NCBI GenBank assembly: GCA_030148805.1
Contig: JASBSS010000011.1
Location: 122,969 to 186,968 of the forward strand
DNA length: 64,000 bases
Source: Thiogranum sp.
GTDB taxonomy: Bacteria > Pseudomonadota > Gammaproteobacteria > DSM-19610
Reading direction: 5' to 3'
Shown: positions 1 through 9,933 of the stretch, piece after piece
Position numbering within the stretch: position 1 is the first letter of the stretch
Layout of the letters: every line of letters begins with the position of its first letter
Notes under the pieces: model-generated
The model's database searches: none
What the model was told of the DNA's origin: nothing
Seen by the model: only the letters and a program-made list of their open reading frames with translations
Made by a program: the position numbers and the translations under genes

Positions 1-774
1 ATCGTTCGCCTGCCCCTCCTGCAGCCGATGGCGGGCGCGCAGCAGGCGCTGGATCTCCTTATAGGCGCTGGCCGCCGCGGCCTTACCGGCGGCCTGCACC
101 TCGATGCGATCGACGTGCGAGATCCCCATGAACTTGCGCTGCACCGTGGTCAGCGGTGCCAGGATGATGTCGTCCTGATCGTTGCCCCAGTTGCCGGCGC
201 CCTTCTCCGAGAGCACGCCGATCACGCGGCAGGCCAAACCTTTGAGAATCACGATCTCGCCGACCGGGTCGACCAGTCCGAACAGCTCGCGCACCACCGT
301 GCGCCCGAGCACGCAGACATCGACCGCGGCGGCCACCTGGCGCTCGCTGAAGAACTCGCCGCTCTCCAGCCCCCAGCTGCGCGTCTTGAGATAGTCCGGC
401 GTCACCCCCTCGACGATGGTCCCCCAGTTGCTGCCCCGATACAGCGCCTGGGCCCCGGTGCGCACCGTGGGCGAGACCGCCAGCACCCCGGGCAGCGCGC
501 GGATGGCCTCGGCGTCGGCGCGGGTCAGCGAGGTGTTGGACCCGGCGCCGGTGCGCACCCCGCCGCGCAGGCTGCTGCCCGAGCGCAACATGAGATTGTT
601 GCTGCCGAGGTTCTCCAGCTGGCGGGCGATACGTTCCTGGGCGCCGGCCCCCACCGCCAGCATGGTGATCACCGAGCCGACGCCGATGATCACGCCGAGC
701 GCGGTCAACAGCGCGCGCACCTTGTTGCGCCACAGAGCGCGAACCGCCAGTTGCAGGGCCGTGGTCCAGATCAT
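1..774 (-). CDS. MacB-type ABC transporter permease, partial (3' end outside window)
   Basis: Integral membrane subunit of a MacB/FtsX-type tripartite exporter. Reading the minus strand from an ATG at 774 gives an open frame to the window edge (258 codons). It starts with a short cytoplasmic stretch, then a first membrane helix around residues 20-45 (LLTALGVIIGVGSVITMLAV) and a periplasmic domain that includes the motif GSNNLMLRSGS, typical of MacB_PCD domains. The C-terminal FtsX helices lie outside the window. The start is 1 nt past the stop of the ATPase gene, so the two are translationally linked, and the adaptor gene abuts upstream. Unlike E. coli MacB, the ATPase is a separate protein here. 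The substrate is unknown; macrolides, peptides or lipoprotein-like cargo are all possible. Confidence 0.9.
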   Translation of the reverse strand, partial: MIWTTALQLAVRALWRNKVRALLTALGVIIGVGSVITMLAVGAGAQERIARQLENLGSNNLMLRSGSSLRGGVRTGAGSNTSLTRADAEAIRALPGVLAVSPTVRTGAQALYRGSNWGTIVEGVTPDYLKTRSWGLESGEFFSERQVAAAVDVCVLGRTVVRELFGLVDPVGEIVILKGLACRVIGVLSEKGAGNWGNDQDDIILAPLTTVQRKFMGISHVDRIEVQAAGKAAAASAYKEIQRLLRARHRLQEGQAND

Positions 775-775
775 C

Positions 776-1459
<684 letters not shown>

Positions 1460-2662
1460 CTAGAACAGACTGATGCCGCGCCGTTTCCGCGTGCGTTCCT
1501 TGCGCTGGGGCACCGCGACCGTCAGGTCGGCGCCCACGTTCTCGCCTTCGATGACGGTCTCGTTCTCACCCACCTGTCCCGTCTTGACGATGCGCGCGGC
1601 CAGCCCGCCACCGGCGGTCGGCGTCCACAGCGTGGCCTCGCCGGGGCTGAGCTGAGCGCGCACCCGTTCGAGTTGCGCCTCGGGCAAGGCCGGCACGAAG
1701 CGCAAGGCCGCGTTCGAGACTTTCAACACGTTCGCCAGCCGCTGCACCTCGATGCTCACCGTCGCCGTCATGCCCGGTTTGAGCGCCAGATCGGCGTTGT
1801 CCACGTGCACGATGCAGTTGTACTTGACCACACCCGCCTCGACGATCGGCTCCAGGCGCACCTGCGCCAGCTCGCCGTGGAACACCCGCTCGGGGTAGGC
1901 GAAGACGGTGAAACTCACCGGATCGCCCTGCTTCACGGCGCCGATGAACGACTCGTCCACATTGGTCTCGATCTGCATGCGGGTGAGGTCGCGGGCGATG
2001 GTGAACAGCGTCGGCGCCTGCAGGCTGGCCGCCACCGTCTGGCCGACGTCGACGCTGCGCGAAATCACCACCCCGTCGATGGGCGCGCGGATGCGGGTGT
2101 TGTCGAGGTTGAAGCGCTCGTGATCGAGCGCCGCGCGCGCCTGCGCCACGGCGGCGACCTTGAGCCGGTATTCCGCCTGGTTGGCCTCCAGGGTGAAGCG
2201 GGCGCTGTCGACGTCGCTGTCGGAAACCAGGCGGCGCGATTCCAGGCTGGCGAGGCGCTTGAGGTTGCGCTGCGCCTCCTTCACCTCGATCCCGGCCTTG
2301 TCGCGCGCGGCCTCGGCGCTGGCGAGGTTGGCGCGCGCCTCGGCCACCCGGGCCTGGAACAGCGACGGTTCGATCTGCGCGATCACCTCGCCGGTGGTCA
2401 CCTTCTGGTTGAAGTCGGCGGCCAGTGACTCGATGATGCCGGAGACCTGGGAGCCGACGAGCACGCTGTTCAAGGGGTTGAGCGTGCCGGTGGCCGAAAC
2501 GGTCACCACCAGCTCGCCGCGTTCGACTTGCGCGGTGCTGTAAGCCGGACCCGCCTGCTCCGGCGGTGGCTGGTTGAGCTTGTAGACCCCACCGGCGACC
2601 AACAACAACAGCAGCAGCCAGAACCACCCGCTGCCCAGTACCCGCGACAGTCTCGGCGGCAT
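1460..2662 (-). CDS. MacA-like periplasmic adaptor (membrane fusion protein)
   Basis: Periplasmic adaptor linking the inner-membrane ABC exporter to an outer-membrane channel. I place the start at the ATG at 2662 (400 residues): it is preceded by a GGGAG ribosome-binding site and directly followed by an N-terminal anchor helix (WFWLLLLLLVAGGVYKL). The open frame continues to 2731 but those residues look non-coding. After the anchor comes a barrel-sandwich (lipoyl-like) half VSATGTLNPLNSVLVGSQ, a helical hairpin of about 100 residues, the returning lipoyl half DGVVISRSVDVGQ, and beta-barrel and membrane-proximal domains with LKPGMTATVSIE. It is the first gene of the exporter operon. Adaptor identity is secure; the exported substrate is not predictable. 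Confidence 0.93.
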   Translation of the reverse strand: MPPRLSRVLGSGWFWLLLLLLVAGGVYKLNQPPPEQAGPAYSTAQVERGELVVTVSATGTLNPLNSVLVGSQVSGIIESLAADFNQKVTTGEVIAQIEPSLFQARVAEARANLASAEAARDKAGIEVKEAQRNLKRLASLESRRLVSDSDVDSARFTLEANQAEYRLKVAAVAQARAALDHERFNLDNTRIRAPIDGVVISRSVDVGQTVAASLQAPTLFTIARDLTRMQIETNVDESFIGAVKQGDPVSFTVFAYPERVFHGELAQVRLEPIVEAGVVKYNCIVHVDNADLALKPGMTATVSIEVQRLANVLKVSNAALRFVPALPEAQLERVRAQLSPGEATLWTPTAGGGLAARIVKTGQVGENETVIEGENVGADLTVAVPQRKERTRKRRGISLF

Positions 2663-3196
2663 ACAATCGACTCCCGGAAAAAATGGACGGCATGATTGTA
2701 ACGTATCACGCCCTGGCAGTGAGACGTCCACCGCGACCTGAGCATTCCGCGGCGCTGGCCTTCGCGCGCGCCTCGCCCTTTATTCTCCACGGCCATTGCC
2801 TTTTGTTCGCCGCGACCCTACGATAGCCTTGGTCCAGCAGGTGTGTATTCCCGGCCCTTGGGGAAGGTTCCGGCGTCACCGGCATGAGGGCTTACACGAC
2901 AACAAGACGATTGGTATCGGCATGTCCGCTTTGGCGCAGTTTCGCTGGACGACGGGGCTGCGCTGTGGGCCTGCAGCCGCCGCCCGCCGTTTCGGCTATA
3001 TTCTTCTTCTGCTCGCGATGGCGACCCTGCGCCGGTGGTCCTGGCGTGGTCCCGGTGGACGCTGGTGGTGACGCTGACCGGGCCGCCCGGTGGCCCGCGC
3101 CAAGCCTCATCCGGCGCCAGGGCTCGGGGCGTAATTTGGCCACCGCGGCTGTCCTATGTGGCAACGAGGGATAATCCGCTGCGCTACGAACGCATT
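2663..3196. other. 534-bp divergent intergenic region
   Basis: No convincing gene is present: the short open frames here lack family resemblance and have the composition of GC-rich noise. The region separates the minus-strand exporter operon from the plus-strand substrate-binding protein/GGDEF-EAL operon, so promoters for both should lie here. I could not single out a convincing -35/-10 pair or operator. Confidence 0.6.
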
Positions 3197-4204
3197 ATGC
3201 ACACCATCCTGAACCTTGGTGCGGGGCTGTCAAACGCGGCCCTCGCCGCCCGCTGGTTGCTCCTGCTGGCGGCCTGGACGCCGCTCGCCGGGATGGCGCA
3301 GGACGCCGCCCGCATTCTGGTGGTCAACAGCCACGCCTCGGCGCCCTATGTCCGCTATGTCGCCGAATCGCGTCGCACCCTGCAACACAACGCGCCGCTA
3401 GCGGTCGCGCTCACCCAGGTCTCGGCCGCCCAGTTGATCAAGGACTATCCCGCGGCCGACGCCGCCGGCTATGATCTCGTCGTCGCCCTCGGCACCCAGG
3501 CCGCCCAGGCGCTGCAATACTGGAAACCCCGCTCGCCGGTGCTCTACACCTTGATCACGCAGGCGACTTTCGACAGTCTGCGCCGTGCCGGGCGGCTCGC
3601 CTGCCCAGAGGGGCTGTGCACGGCGGTCTACCGCGATCAGCCGCTGCCGCGGCTGATGGACATTCTCACCGACGCCTTCGGCGAACACCGCCGCCCCGGC
3701 GTGCTGCTCGGCCCGTCCTCGCGGGCGCTGCGGGAGAACCTGGAGGCCTGGGGCGAGGCGCGCGGCCTGGAGGTGAAGACCGCCTACGCCAACACCCAGC
3801 AGGAGCTGTTGCCGGCGCTGAAACAGTTGCTCGCGCACAGCGACGTATTGATTTCGCTGCCCGACCCCGAGATCTACAACCGGCATACCACCAAGAGCGT
3901 ATTGCTGACCGCCTATCGCTACCGGGTACCGGTCCTGGCCTACTCCAAAGCCTACGCCGATGCCGGCGCGGCGCTGTCGGTGTACTCGACGCCTGAGCAG
4001 ATCGCGCGCCAATGCACCCGCATCATCAACGACTTTCTGCAAGACGGCAAACGCACGCTGCCGGCACCGCAACACCCACAGCAGTTCACGCTGCGCATCA
4101 ATGCCCACGCTGGCCGCTCGCTCGGCCTCGACCTGCAGCACAACCCCAAGCTGGGCCACTACCTGCAAGAGACCGACGATGAAACCGCTGACGATTCAGA
4201 GTAA
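3197..4204 (+). CDS. Periplasmic ABC-type substrate-binding protein, orphan
   Basis: Secreted binding protein of the ABC substrate-binding fold (pfam04392-like). The ATG at 3197 gives 335 residues with a signal peptide of about 35 residues (hydrophobic core WLLLLAAWTPLAG). The earlier in-frame start at 3035 would place unrelated sequence in front of the signal, so I reject it. Mature features include RILVVNSHASAPYV, a domain with DLVVALGTQAAQAL near residue 95 and DVLISLPDPEIYN near 220, as expected for a two-lobed binding protein. No ABC permease or ATPase gene is adjacent. The gene overlaps the following GGDEF/EAL gene by 26 nt, so it probably serves as the ligand-sensing partner of that membrane protein rather than in transport. 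The ligand is unknown. Confidence 0.8.
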   Translation: MHTILNLGAGLSNAALAARWLLLLAAWTPLAGMAQDAARILVVNSHASAPYVRYVAESRRTLQHNAPLAVALTQVSAAQLIKDYPAADAAGYDLVVALGTQAAQALQYWKPRSPVLYTLITQATFDSLRRAGRLACPEGLCTAVYRDQPLPRLMDILTDAFGEHRRPGVLLGPSSRALRENLEAWGEARGLEVKTAYANTQQELLPALKQLLAHSDVLISLPDPEIYNRHTTKSVLLTAYRYRVPVLAYSKAYADAGAALSVYSTPEQIARQCTRIINDFLQDGKRTLPAPQHPQQFTLRINAHAGRSLGLDLQHNPKLGHYLQETDDETADDSE

Positions 4205-6644
4205 AGTGTTTCTGGTGACCCTGCTGCCGCTGGCGCTGACCGCGGCGTTGCTGTCGGGGTTTTTCATCTGGGGGAAAATCCGCGACATCGACGCCGACCT
4301 CGACGAGAAGGGCCAGTCGGTCGCCAACCTGCTCTCGCCGGCCAGCGAGTACGGCGTGTTGGCCGGCAACCAGACGACCCTGGCCAAGCTGATCAATGCC
4401 GCGGCGCGCGACCCCGACGTCACCGCCATCTACATCACCGGCGCCCGCGGGCGGATACTGGCCTATACCGGTCCCGGCGAGCCGGGCGAGATAGAACGGG
4501 TCTTCAGCGCGGGCGACGCGCGCTACAAGAGCTTCGTCGCGCCGATCTTCTACACCAGCCTGAAGGTCGATGACTACGAGTCCGATCCCCTGCCGCCGGC
4601 CGACACCGACCCCGCGCCCGATCTGATCGGCCATGTGCGCGTGATCGTTTCGCGCGCCCAGGCGCTGCAGGCGCAGCGCGAGGTGCTGAGCAACGGCCTG
4701 CTGATCGCCGCCATCGCCTTGTTGCTCACCGGCTACTTCGCGGTCCTGATTTCACGCAGCGTCACCGCGCCGATCAGCCGCCTGACCGCCGTGGTCGACA
4801 CCATCCGCACCGGCCGCCTGCACAAGCGCGTGACGGTGGATGCCGGCGGTGAGGTCGGCCGCCTGCAACAGGGCATCAACGCCATGGCCGCCTCGCTGGA
4901 GGCGGCGCGCGAGCGCGAACGCGAGCGCGCCAACGACGAGCTGTTCGTCGAGAAGGTCAAGGCGCAGACGGCGCTGCAGTCGCTCGGCGAGGGGGTGATC
5001 ACCACCGACGCGGCCGGCCTGATCACCTACTTGAACCCGGCCGCCGAGCGGCTCACCGGCTGGACGCTGGCCAGCGCGCTGCAACAGCCGCTGCGCGAGG
5101 TGTTCACGGTGATATCCTCGAAAACCGGCGCGCGCATCGACTATCCGATCCACGACTGCGTGCACAACGGCAACACCATCCACCACGACTTCCTGTTGAC
5201 GCTGCTGCGCGAGGACGAACAGGAGTTCATCATCCAGGACACGGCCACGCCGATCCGGGACCACCGCGACGAGATCATCGGCATGGTGCTGGTGTTCCAC
5301 GATTTCTCCAAGCTGCACCGGATGTCCGAGCGGCTCGCCTACCAGGCGGCGCACGACGATCTGACCGGTCTGCTGAACCGGCGCGAGTTCGAGGCACAGT
5401 TGGCCAACGCGCTGCTCGAGGTCGCCGACAGCGAGCACGCGCTGTGCTACATCGACCTGGATCAGTTCAAGATCGTCAACGACACCTGCGGCCACCAGGC
5501 CGGCGACGAACTGCTGCGCCAGATCACCGCCCAGATCAGCAAGCAGATCCGCAAGCACGACGTCTTCGCCCGCCTGGGCGGCGACGAGTTCGGCATCATC
5601 CTCAAGGACTGCCCGCCGCAGGTGGCGGAAAAACTCGCCAACAACATCAAGGACGCGGTCGGCGCGCTGCGTTTCAACTGGGAACAGCACAGCTTCGAGA
5701 TCGGGGCGAGCATCGGCCTGGTGCCGATCAGCGACGCCCACGCCACCACCAACGACCTGCTGATGACCGCCGACTCGGCCTGCTACGTGGCCAAGGACAA
5801 CGGGCGCAACCGGGTGCACGTCTATCAGCCCACCGACGCCGATATTCTGCGCCACAGTGGCGATCTGCAATGGCTGCAGACGCTCAATCGCTGCCTGGAA
5901 AACGACCGCTTCGTGCTCTACAGTCAATTGATCGAGCCGGTTTCCAGCGCCCGCCCAGCGTCACGCCATTATGAGATCCTCATCCGCATCCAGGATCCCG
6001 ACAAGGGGCTGGTGCCGCCGGAGCTGTTCATCCCCGCCGCCGAGCGCTACCAGCTGATGCCGGCGGTGGACAAGTGGGTACTCGCCCACACATTGCAGAC
6101 GTTGAAAAACGCGGACCTGCGCAACGCCCCAGGGGCGGCCGGCTTCAGCATCAACCTCTCGGCCCAGTCGCTCACCGATCCGAGCTTCCTCGACTACGCC
6201 ACCACCCAGTTCGCCGCCAGCGGGCTCGATCCGGCGCTGTTCACCTTCGAGATCACCGAGACGGCGGCCATCGCCAACCTCAACCGCGCCGTGGAGGTCA
6301 TCCACGCGCTCAAGGGTCTGGGCTGCGGCTTCGCCCTGGACGATTTCGGCAGCGGCCTGAGCTCGTTCAAATACCTCAGCAACCTGCCGGTGGACTACAT
6401 CAAGATCGACGGCTACTTCGTGCGCGATATCGCCAACAGCCCGGTGAGCCGCTCGATTGTGGAATCGATGGCGCATATCGGCCGCGTGATGGGCCTGAAG
6501 ACCATCGCCGAGTGCGTGGAGGACTCGCGCATTCTGGAGGAGGCGAAACGCTGCGGCATCGATTTCGTGCAGGGCTATGGCATCGAAACGCCGCGCCCGC
6601 TGCAAGAGCTGGTGACGCACTTCGGGCGCACCGGTACCGTTTAA
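4179..6644 (+). CDS. Membrane sensor GGDEF/EAL protein (c-di-GMP cyclase/phosphodiesterase)
   Basis: Inner-membrane protein of 821 residues that makes and/or breaks down cyclic di-GMP. The ATG at 4179 is chosen because the first helix follows at once (VFLVTLLPLALTAALL). Order: TM1 about 8-30, periplasmic sensor about 31-165, TM2 about 168-190, HAMP 190-245, PAS about 255-370, GGDEF about 390-545, EAL about 565-815. The GGDEF motif is intact at 467-471 with an RKHD inhibitory site five residues upstream. The EAL signature reads EIL (599-601), keeping the metal-binding Glu; DDFGSG at about 721, IKIDG and ECVED are present, so the phosphodiesterase half may be active. The gene overlaps the upstream binding-protein gene, suggesting that the loaded or empty binding protein controls it through the periplasmic domain. 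Confidence 0.93.
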   Translation: MKPLTIQSKVFLVTLLPLALTAALLSGFFIWGKIRDIDADLDEKGQSVANLLSPASEYGVLAGNQTTLAKLINAAARDPDVTAIYITGARGRILAYTGPGEPGEIERVFSAGDARYKSFVAPIFYTSLKVDDYESDPLPPADTDPAPDLIGHVRVIVSRAQALQAQREVLSNGLLIAAIALLLTGYFAVLISRSVTAPISRLTAVVDTIRTGRLHKRVTVDAGGEVGRLQQGINAMAASLEAARERERERANDELFVEKVKAQTALQSLGEGVITTDAAGLITYLNPAAERLTGWTLASALQQPLREVFTVISSKTGARIDYPIHDCVHNGNTIHHDFLLTLLREDEQEFIIQDTATPIRDHRDEIIGMVLVFHDFSKLHRMSERLAYQAAHDDLTGLLNRREFEAQLANALLEVADSEHALCYIDLDQFKIVNDTCGHQAGDELLRQITAQISKQIRKHDVFARLGGDEFGIILKDCPPQVAEKLANNIKDAVGALRFNWEQHSFEIGASIGLVPISDAHATTNDLLMTADSACYVAKDNGRNRVHVYQPTDADILRHSGDLQWLQTLNRCLENDRFVLYSQLIEPVSSARPASRHYEILIRIQDPDKGLVPPELFIPAAERYQLMPAVDKWVLAHTLQTLKNADLRNAPGAAGFSINLSAQSLTDPSFLDYATTQFAASGLDPALFTFEITETAAIANLNRAVEVIHALKGLGCGFALDDFGSGLSSFKYLSNLPVDYIKIDGYFVRDIANSPVSRSIVESMAHIGRVMGLKTIAECVEDSRILEEAKRCGIDFVQGYGIETPRPLQELVTHFGRTGTV

Positions 6645-6662
6645 GGGCGGCGCGCCGAAGGT

Positions 6663-7280
6663 TTATTCGGGCCGCGGCACCAGCGCCACCTCGTCGCCGG
6701 GCTCGATCAGGGTGAAGCTTTCGGCGAAGTGCTTGTTGACCGTGACCTGCACCCGCTCGTCGCGCAACGCCTCGGCCCAGTCGGGCCCGCGCCGGCGCAA
6801 CCACGCCAGCAGCGATTTCACGTCCTCCACCTCCGCGGGCAGCGCAAGCTGTTCCTCGTCCTTGCCCGCAAGCCGCGCCAGCTGGATGAAATAGAGCACC
6901 CGGATCACCGTCTCGGCCTCGCCCTGGCCGGCGCTGTCGCGGGGCAGCTGCAACGCCTCGAGCCGCGCCAGGTAAGCGCGCCAGTTGTCTTCGTGCCGGC
7001 ACGCTAGCTCGTGCAGCAGAGGCCAGGAATAGTCGCCGGTGTGCCCGTCGTCGAAGCTGAGCCGCAAAGCACAGGTGCCCCGCGCTTCGAGCTTGTCGAG
7101 ATTGACCTTGCGCTTGCCGTGCGCAGGCCGCTCCAGGCCCTCGCCCGCGGGCGAGTACACGCGCAGGTATTCGCACGGATACTGGAAGCGCAGGCCGTCG
7201 TCGAAGGCGATCTCCAGCAGCTGCGACTTCTGGTGGAAATGGATCTCCAGCGGCGTGGGCGAGTCGATAGGCGCGCTCAT
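6663..7280 (-). CDS. DUF971 protein fused to a MoaD/ThiS-like domain
   Basis: Cytosolic protein of 205 residues. Residues about 10-100 match the DUF971 family (gamma-butyrobetaine hydroxylase N-terminal-like domain; YPCEYLRVYSPAGEG, SFDDGHTGDYSWPLLHEL), often found with iron-sulfur or molybdenum cofactor genes. Residues about 125-205 resemble the beta-grasp sulfur carrier MoaD (IRVLYFIQLARLAG, VTVNKHFAESFTLIEPGDEVALVP). MoaD and ThiS need a C-terminal Gly-Gly; this protein ends in PRPE, so it should not form a thiocarboxylate unless processed. It starts 10 nt after the stop of the ABC-F gene, so it is probably the second gene of that transcript. Function unknown; a scaffold or a regulatory role in cofactor assembly is possible. 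Confidence 0.82.
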   Translation of the reverse strand: MSAPIDSPTPLEIHFHQKSQLLEIAFDDGLRFQYPCEYLRVYSPAGEGLERPAHGKRKVNLDKLEARGTCALRLSFDDGHTGDYSWPLLHELACRHEDNWRAYLARLEALQLPRDSAGQGEAETVIRVLYFIQLARLAGKDEEQLALPAEVEDVKSLLAWLRRRGPDWAEALRDERVQVTVNKHFAESFTLIEPGDEVALVPRPE

Positions 7281-7290
7281 TGGCCGGCGC

Positions 7291-8904
7291 TCAGGTACCG
7301 GTACGCCCGACCAGCGACACGCCCTGGCTGAGCAGGTAGTCGTCGTAGCTGCCGCTGAAATTCACTACCCCTTGCGGGGTCAGCTCGATGATGCGCGTGG
7401 CCAGCGAGGCGACGAACTCGCGGTCGTGGCTGACGAACAGCAGCGTGCCGGGGTAGTTCTCCAGCGCGCTGTTGAGCGATTCGATGGACTCCATGTCCAG
7501 GTGGTTGGTCGGCTCGTCCAGCAGCAGGATATTGGGTTTTTGCAGCATCAGCTTGCCAAACAGCATGCGCCCCTGCTCGCCGCCGGAGAGCACCTTGACC
7601 GACTTGCCCAACTCGTCGGCGGAAAACAGCATGCGCCCGAGCGCGCCGCGCACGCTCTGCTCGTCGTCGCCCGGCTGCTTCCATTGGCTCATCCAGTCGA
7701 ACACCGTCAGCCCGGCGGCGAAATCGGCCGCGTGGTCCTGGGCGAAATAACCGATCTCGGCGTTCTCCGACCATTTAACCGCGCCGGCATCCGGCGCCAG
7801 CTCGCCGACCAGGGTGCGCAACAGAGTGCTCTTGCCGATGCCGTTGGGGCCGATCACCGCGACCCGTTCGCCGACTTCCACCATCAGATCGAGACCGCTG
7901 AACAAAGGCGCCTCGGCATAGCCCTTGGCCAGACCCTCGACCTCCAGCGCCAGGCGATAAAGCTTCTTGTCCTGCTCGAAGCGGATGAAGGGGTTCACCC
8001 GGCTGGAGGGCTTGATCTCCTCGAGCTTGATCTTCTCGATCTGGCGGGCACGCGAGGTGGCCTGCTTGGCCTTGGACGCATTGGCCGAAAAGCGGCTGAC
8101 GAACGCCTGCAGATCGGCGATCTGCGCTTTCTTCTTGGCGTTGTCGGCGTACAGGCGCTCGCGTGCCTGGGTGGCGGCGGTCATGTACTCGTCGTAGTTG
8201 CCCGGATAGACGCGCAGCTCGCCGTAGTCCAGATCCGCCATGTGGGTGCAGACGCTGTTGAGAAAGTGGCGGTCGTGGGAAATGATCACCATGGTGCTGT
8301 TGCGCGCGTTGAGCACGCCCTCGAGCCAACGGATGGTGTTGATGTCGAGGTTGTTGGTGGGCTCGTCGAGCAGCATGATGTCCGGATCGGCGAACAACGC
8401 CTGAGCCAGCAGCACGCGCAGCTTCCAGCCCGGCGCCACCGCGCTCATCGGACCGGTGTGCTGCTCCAGTGGGATGTCCAGCCCCAACAGCAGTTCGCCG
8501 GCGCGCGCCTCGGCGGTGTAGCCGTCGAGTTCGGCGAAGCGGACTTCCAGGTCGGCCACCCGCATGCCCTCCTCCTCGCTCATCTCCGCCAACGCATAGA
8601 TGCGGTCGCGCTCCTGCTTGACCGTCCACAGTTCGCCGTGGCCCATGATGACGGTATCCAGCACGCTGAAATTCTCGAACGCGAACTGATCCTGGCGCAA
8701 CTTGCCCACGCGCTCGTTCTCATCGACGCTGACGTTGCCCGCGCTCGGCTCGAGATCGCCGCCGAGGATCTTCATCAGCGTCGACTTGCCGCAACCGTTG
8801 GCGCCGATCAGGCCGTAGCGGTTGCCGTGGCCGAACTTGACCGAGATGTTTTCGAACAGCGGCCTGGTGCCGAACTGCATGGTGAGATTGGCGGTGGTGA
8901 TCAC
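7291..8904 (-). CDS. ybiT: ABC-F family ATPase (YbiT type)
   Basis: Soluble, ribosome-associated ABC-F protein of 537 residues with two ATPase domains. Domain 1 has Walker [10 protein letters not shown] near residue 36, the degenerate signature VAPGWKLR and Walker [13 protein letters not shown]. The linker (about 245-320) is rich in Lys, Gln and Arg. Domain 2 has Walker [10 protein letters not shown], the signature [10 protein letters not shown] and [13 protein letters not shown]. The degenerate first signature is typical of YbiT. The start is a GTG at 8904, which begins the first beta strand directly ([11 protein letters not shown]). ABC-F proteins of this class modulate translating ribosomes; antibiotic protection is not implied. 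The next gene downstream (DUF971-MoaD) begins 10 nt after the stop. Confidence 0.95.
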   Translation of the reverse strand: MITTANLTMQFGTRPLFENISVKFGHGNRYGLIGANGCGKSTLMKILGGDLEPSAGNVSVDENERVGKLRQDQFAFENFSVLDTVIMGHGELWTVKQERDRIYALAEMSEEEGMRVADLEVRFAELDGYTAEARAGELLLGLDIPLEQHTGPMSAVAPGWKLRVLLAQALFADPDIMLLDEPTNNLDINTIRWLEGVLNARNSTMVIISHDRHFLNSVCTHMADLDYGELRVYPGNYDEYMTAATQARERLYADNAKKKAQIADLQAFVSRFSANASKAKQATSRARQIEKIKLEEIKPSSRVNPFIRFEQDKKLYRLALEVEGLAKGYAEAPLFSGLDLMVEVGERVAVIGPNGIGKSTLLRTLVGELAPDAGAVKWSENAEIGYFAQDHAADFAAGLTVFDWMSQWKQPGDDEQSVRGALGRMLFSADELGKSVKVLSGGEQGRMLFGKLMLQKPNILLLDEPTNHLDMESIESLNSALENYPGTLLFVSHDREFVASLATRIIELTPQGVVNFSGSYDDYLLSQGVSLVGRTGT

Positions 8905-9230
8905 GGGGGTACTTCCACAAACAAAAAGGTGAATAAAGCTGGTTATTGTCGCATATCCGGCCGCGCGCCGCGAACCGGCGCGCCTGTGCGTGTCGTCTTA
9001 CAAACGCACCCTGCCCCGGCAGCGCCTGCATGCGCTAGGATTGTCCCTGCGCCGGCAGGCATGCCGGTGTCGCCGACACCGGGACGGACTCAGCGGTACA
9101 GACCGTACCCGTGTCGCGGCCGGCAGGATAAACTCAGCGGCCACAAGCTGTATCGATCCTCCGGCGGCACAACGGGCGTAGCCGTGGGAGAACCGCCGTA
9201 CGACCGGCGTTTACACACAGGAGTGTTGAA
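8905..9230. other. 326-bp intergenic region with a perfect hairpin
   Basis: No gene seen. It holds divergent promoters for the ABC-F gene and for the small membrane protein at 9231. At 9064-9082 there is a perfect inverted repeat (CCGGTGTC, loop GCC, GACACCGG) without a T-run, so it is not a standard terminator. The plus-strand gene has a good ribosome-binding site, AGGAG, about 8 nt before its ATG. Confidence 0.6.
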
Positions 9231-9650
9231 ATGATTACTTATTTGTACTGGGCCCTGGTGTTCGGCCTGGCCATCGCCATGGTGGTGCTGATCGGCCTGC
9301 GGATGGACAACCTCAAGGCCGCGCTGGTGGCCGCCAGCGTGGTGTTGTTCATCGGCTGGGCAGCCTACTATTTCTATTTCCAGCAGATCTTCGTCAAGCG
9401 CTGGGGCGGGGTCATGCGCATCGACGTGCCCAACGGGCAGTACCATGTCGCCACCACCTGGAAGGACGACAACCTCTGGGTGGAGAACTACAACCCCAAG
9501 GACAACACCTGCATCTTCAGCGAATACTCGCGCGGCAACCTGTTGCAGGGTCGGGTGATCATCAAGAACTGCAACCCGCTGGGCGTGCCCTTCGGCAGCC
9601 GGCCTGGCGGCGCGGCGGGCGCGGGTACGCCGGCCGCGCCCGCCCCCTGA
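9231..9650 (+). CDS. Small membrane protein of unknown function
   Basis: 139 residues, family not recognised. Two membrane helices are evident at about 4-24 (WALVFGLAIAMVVLIGL) and 30-50 (ALVAASVVLFIGWAAYYFYF), followed by a soluble domain of about 70 residues with DVPNGQYHVATTWKDDNLWV and two cysteines (TCIFSEYS and KNCNPLG) that could form a disulfide. The C terminus is a low-complexity Gly/Ala/Pro tail. The ATG at 9231 has a clear AGGAG site. It stands alone between divergent and convergent neighbours, giving no functional clue. Probably a real gene because of its coherent topology and ribosome-binding site. Confidence 0.72.
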   Translation: MITYLYWALVFGLAIAMVVLIGLRMDNLKAALVAASVVLFIGWAAYYFYFQQIFVKRWGGVMRIDVPNGQYHVATTWKDDNLWVENYNPKDNTCIFSEYSRGNLLQGRVIIKNCNPLGVPFGSRPGGAAGAGTPAAPAP

Positions 9651-9933
9651 GGCGAGCCGCGCCAACGTCGGGCGGCGCCGGGTCGCGTCGGGCACCGGCC
9701 AAGTTGCGGCGGGCGCGGCCGGAGCGCGCCGACAGCAGGGACAACAAGCGGGGCTTGGCCTATCCGCCCAAGCGCGAGGCTGGACCGGACCGGGTTGGGG
9801 GGTGCACCGGCGATGTGGGGTTTAATTCAGCCGATACGTGCGTGCTGGGTTGGCCCAGTCCAGAGGCGCGCCACATGAGCCCTGCGGCAACCGTCACCAA
9901 CGAGTTACGTCGAGCCTGCCGCCCCGAAAAGCT

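Noticed and set aside
2796..3174. Short open frames in the exporter/binding-protein gap
   Set aside because: No ribosome-binding sites or family resemblance; composition matches random GC-rich sequence.
9064..9082. Perfect hairpin CCGGTGTC-GCC-GACACCGG as an intrinsic terminator
   Set aside because: No T-run on either strand, and it lies between two divergent genes where no transcript needs to end.
7039..9234. A 731-codon plus-strand frame over the DUF971 and ABC-F genes
   Set aside because: Antisense to two genes with intact family motifs; no domain seen in it.
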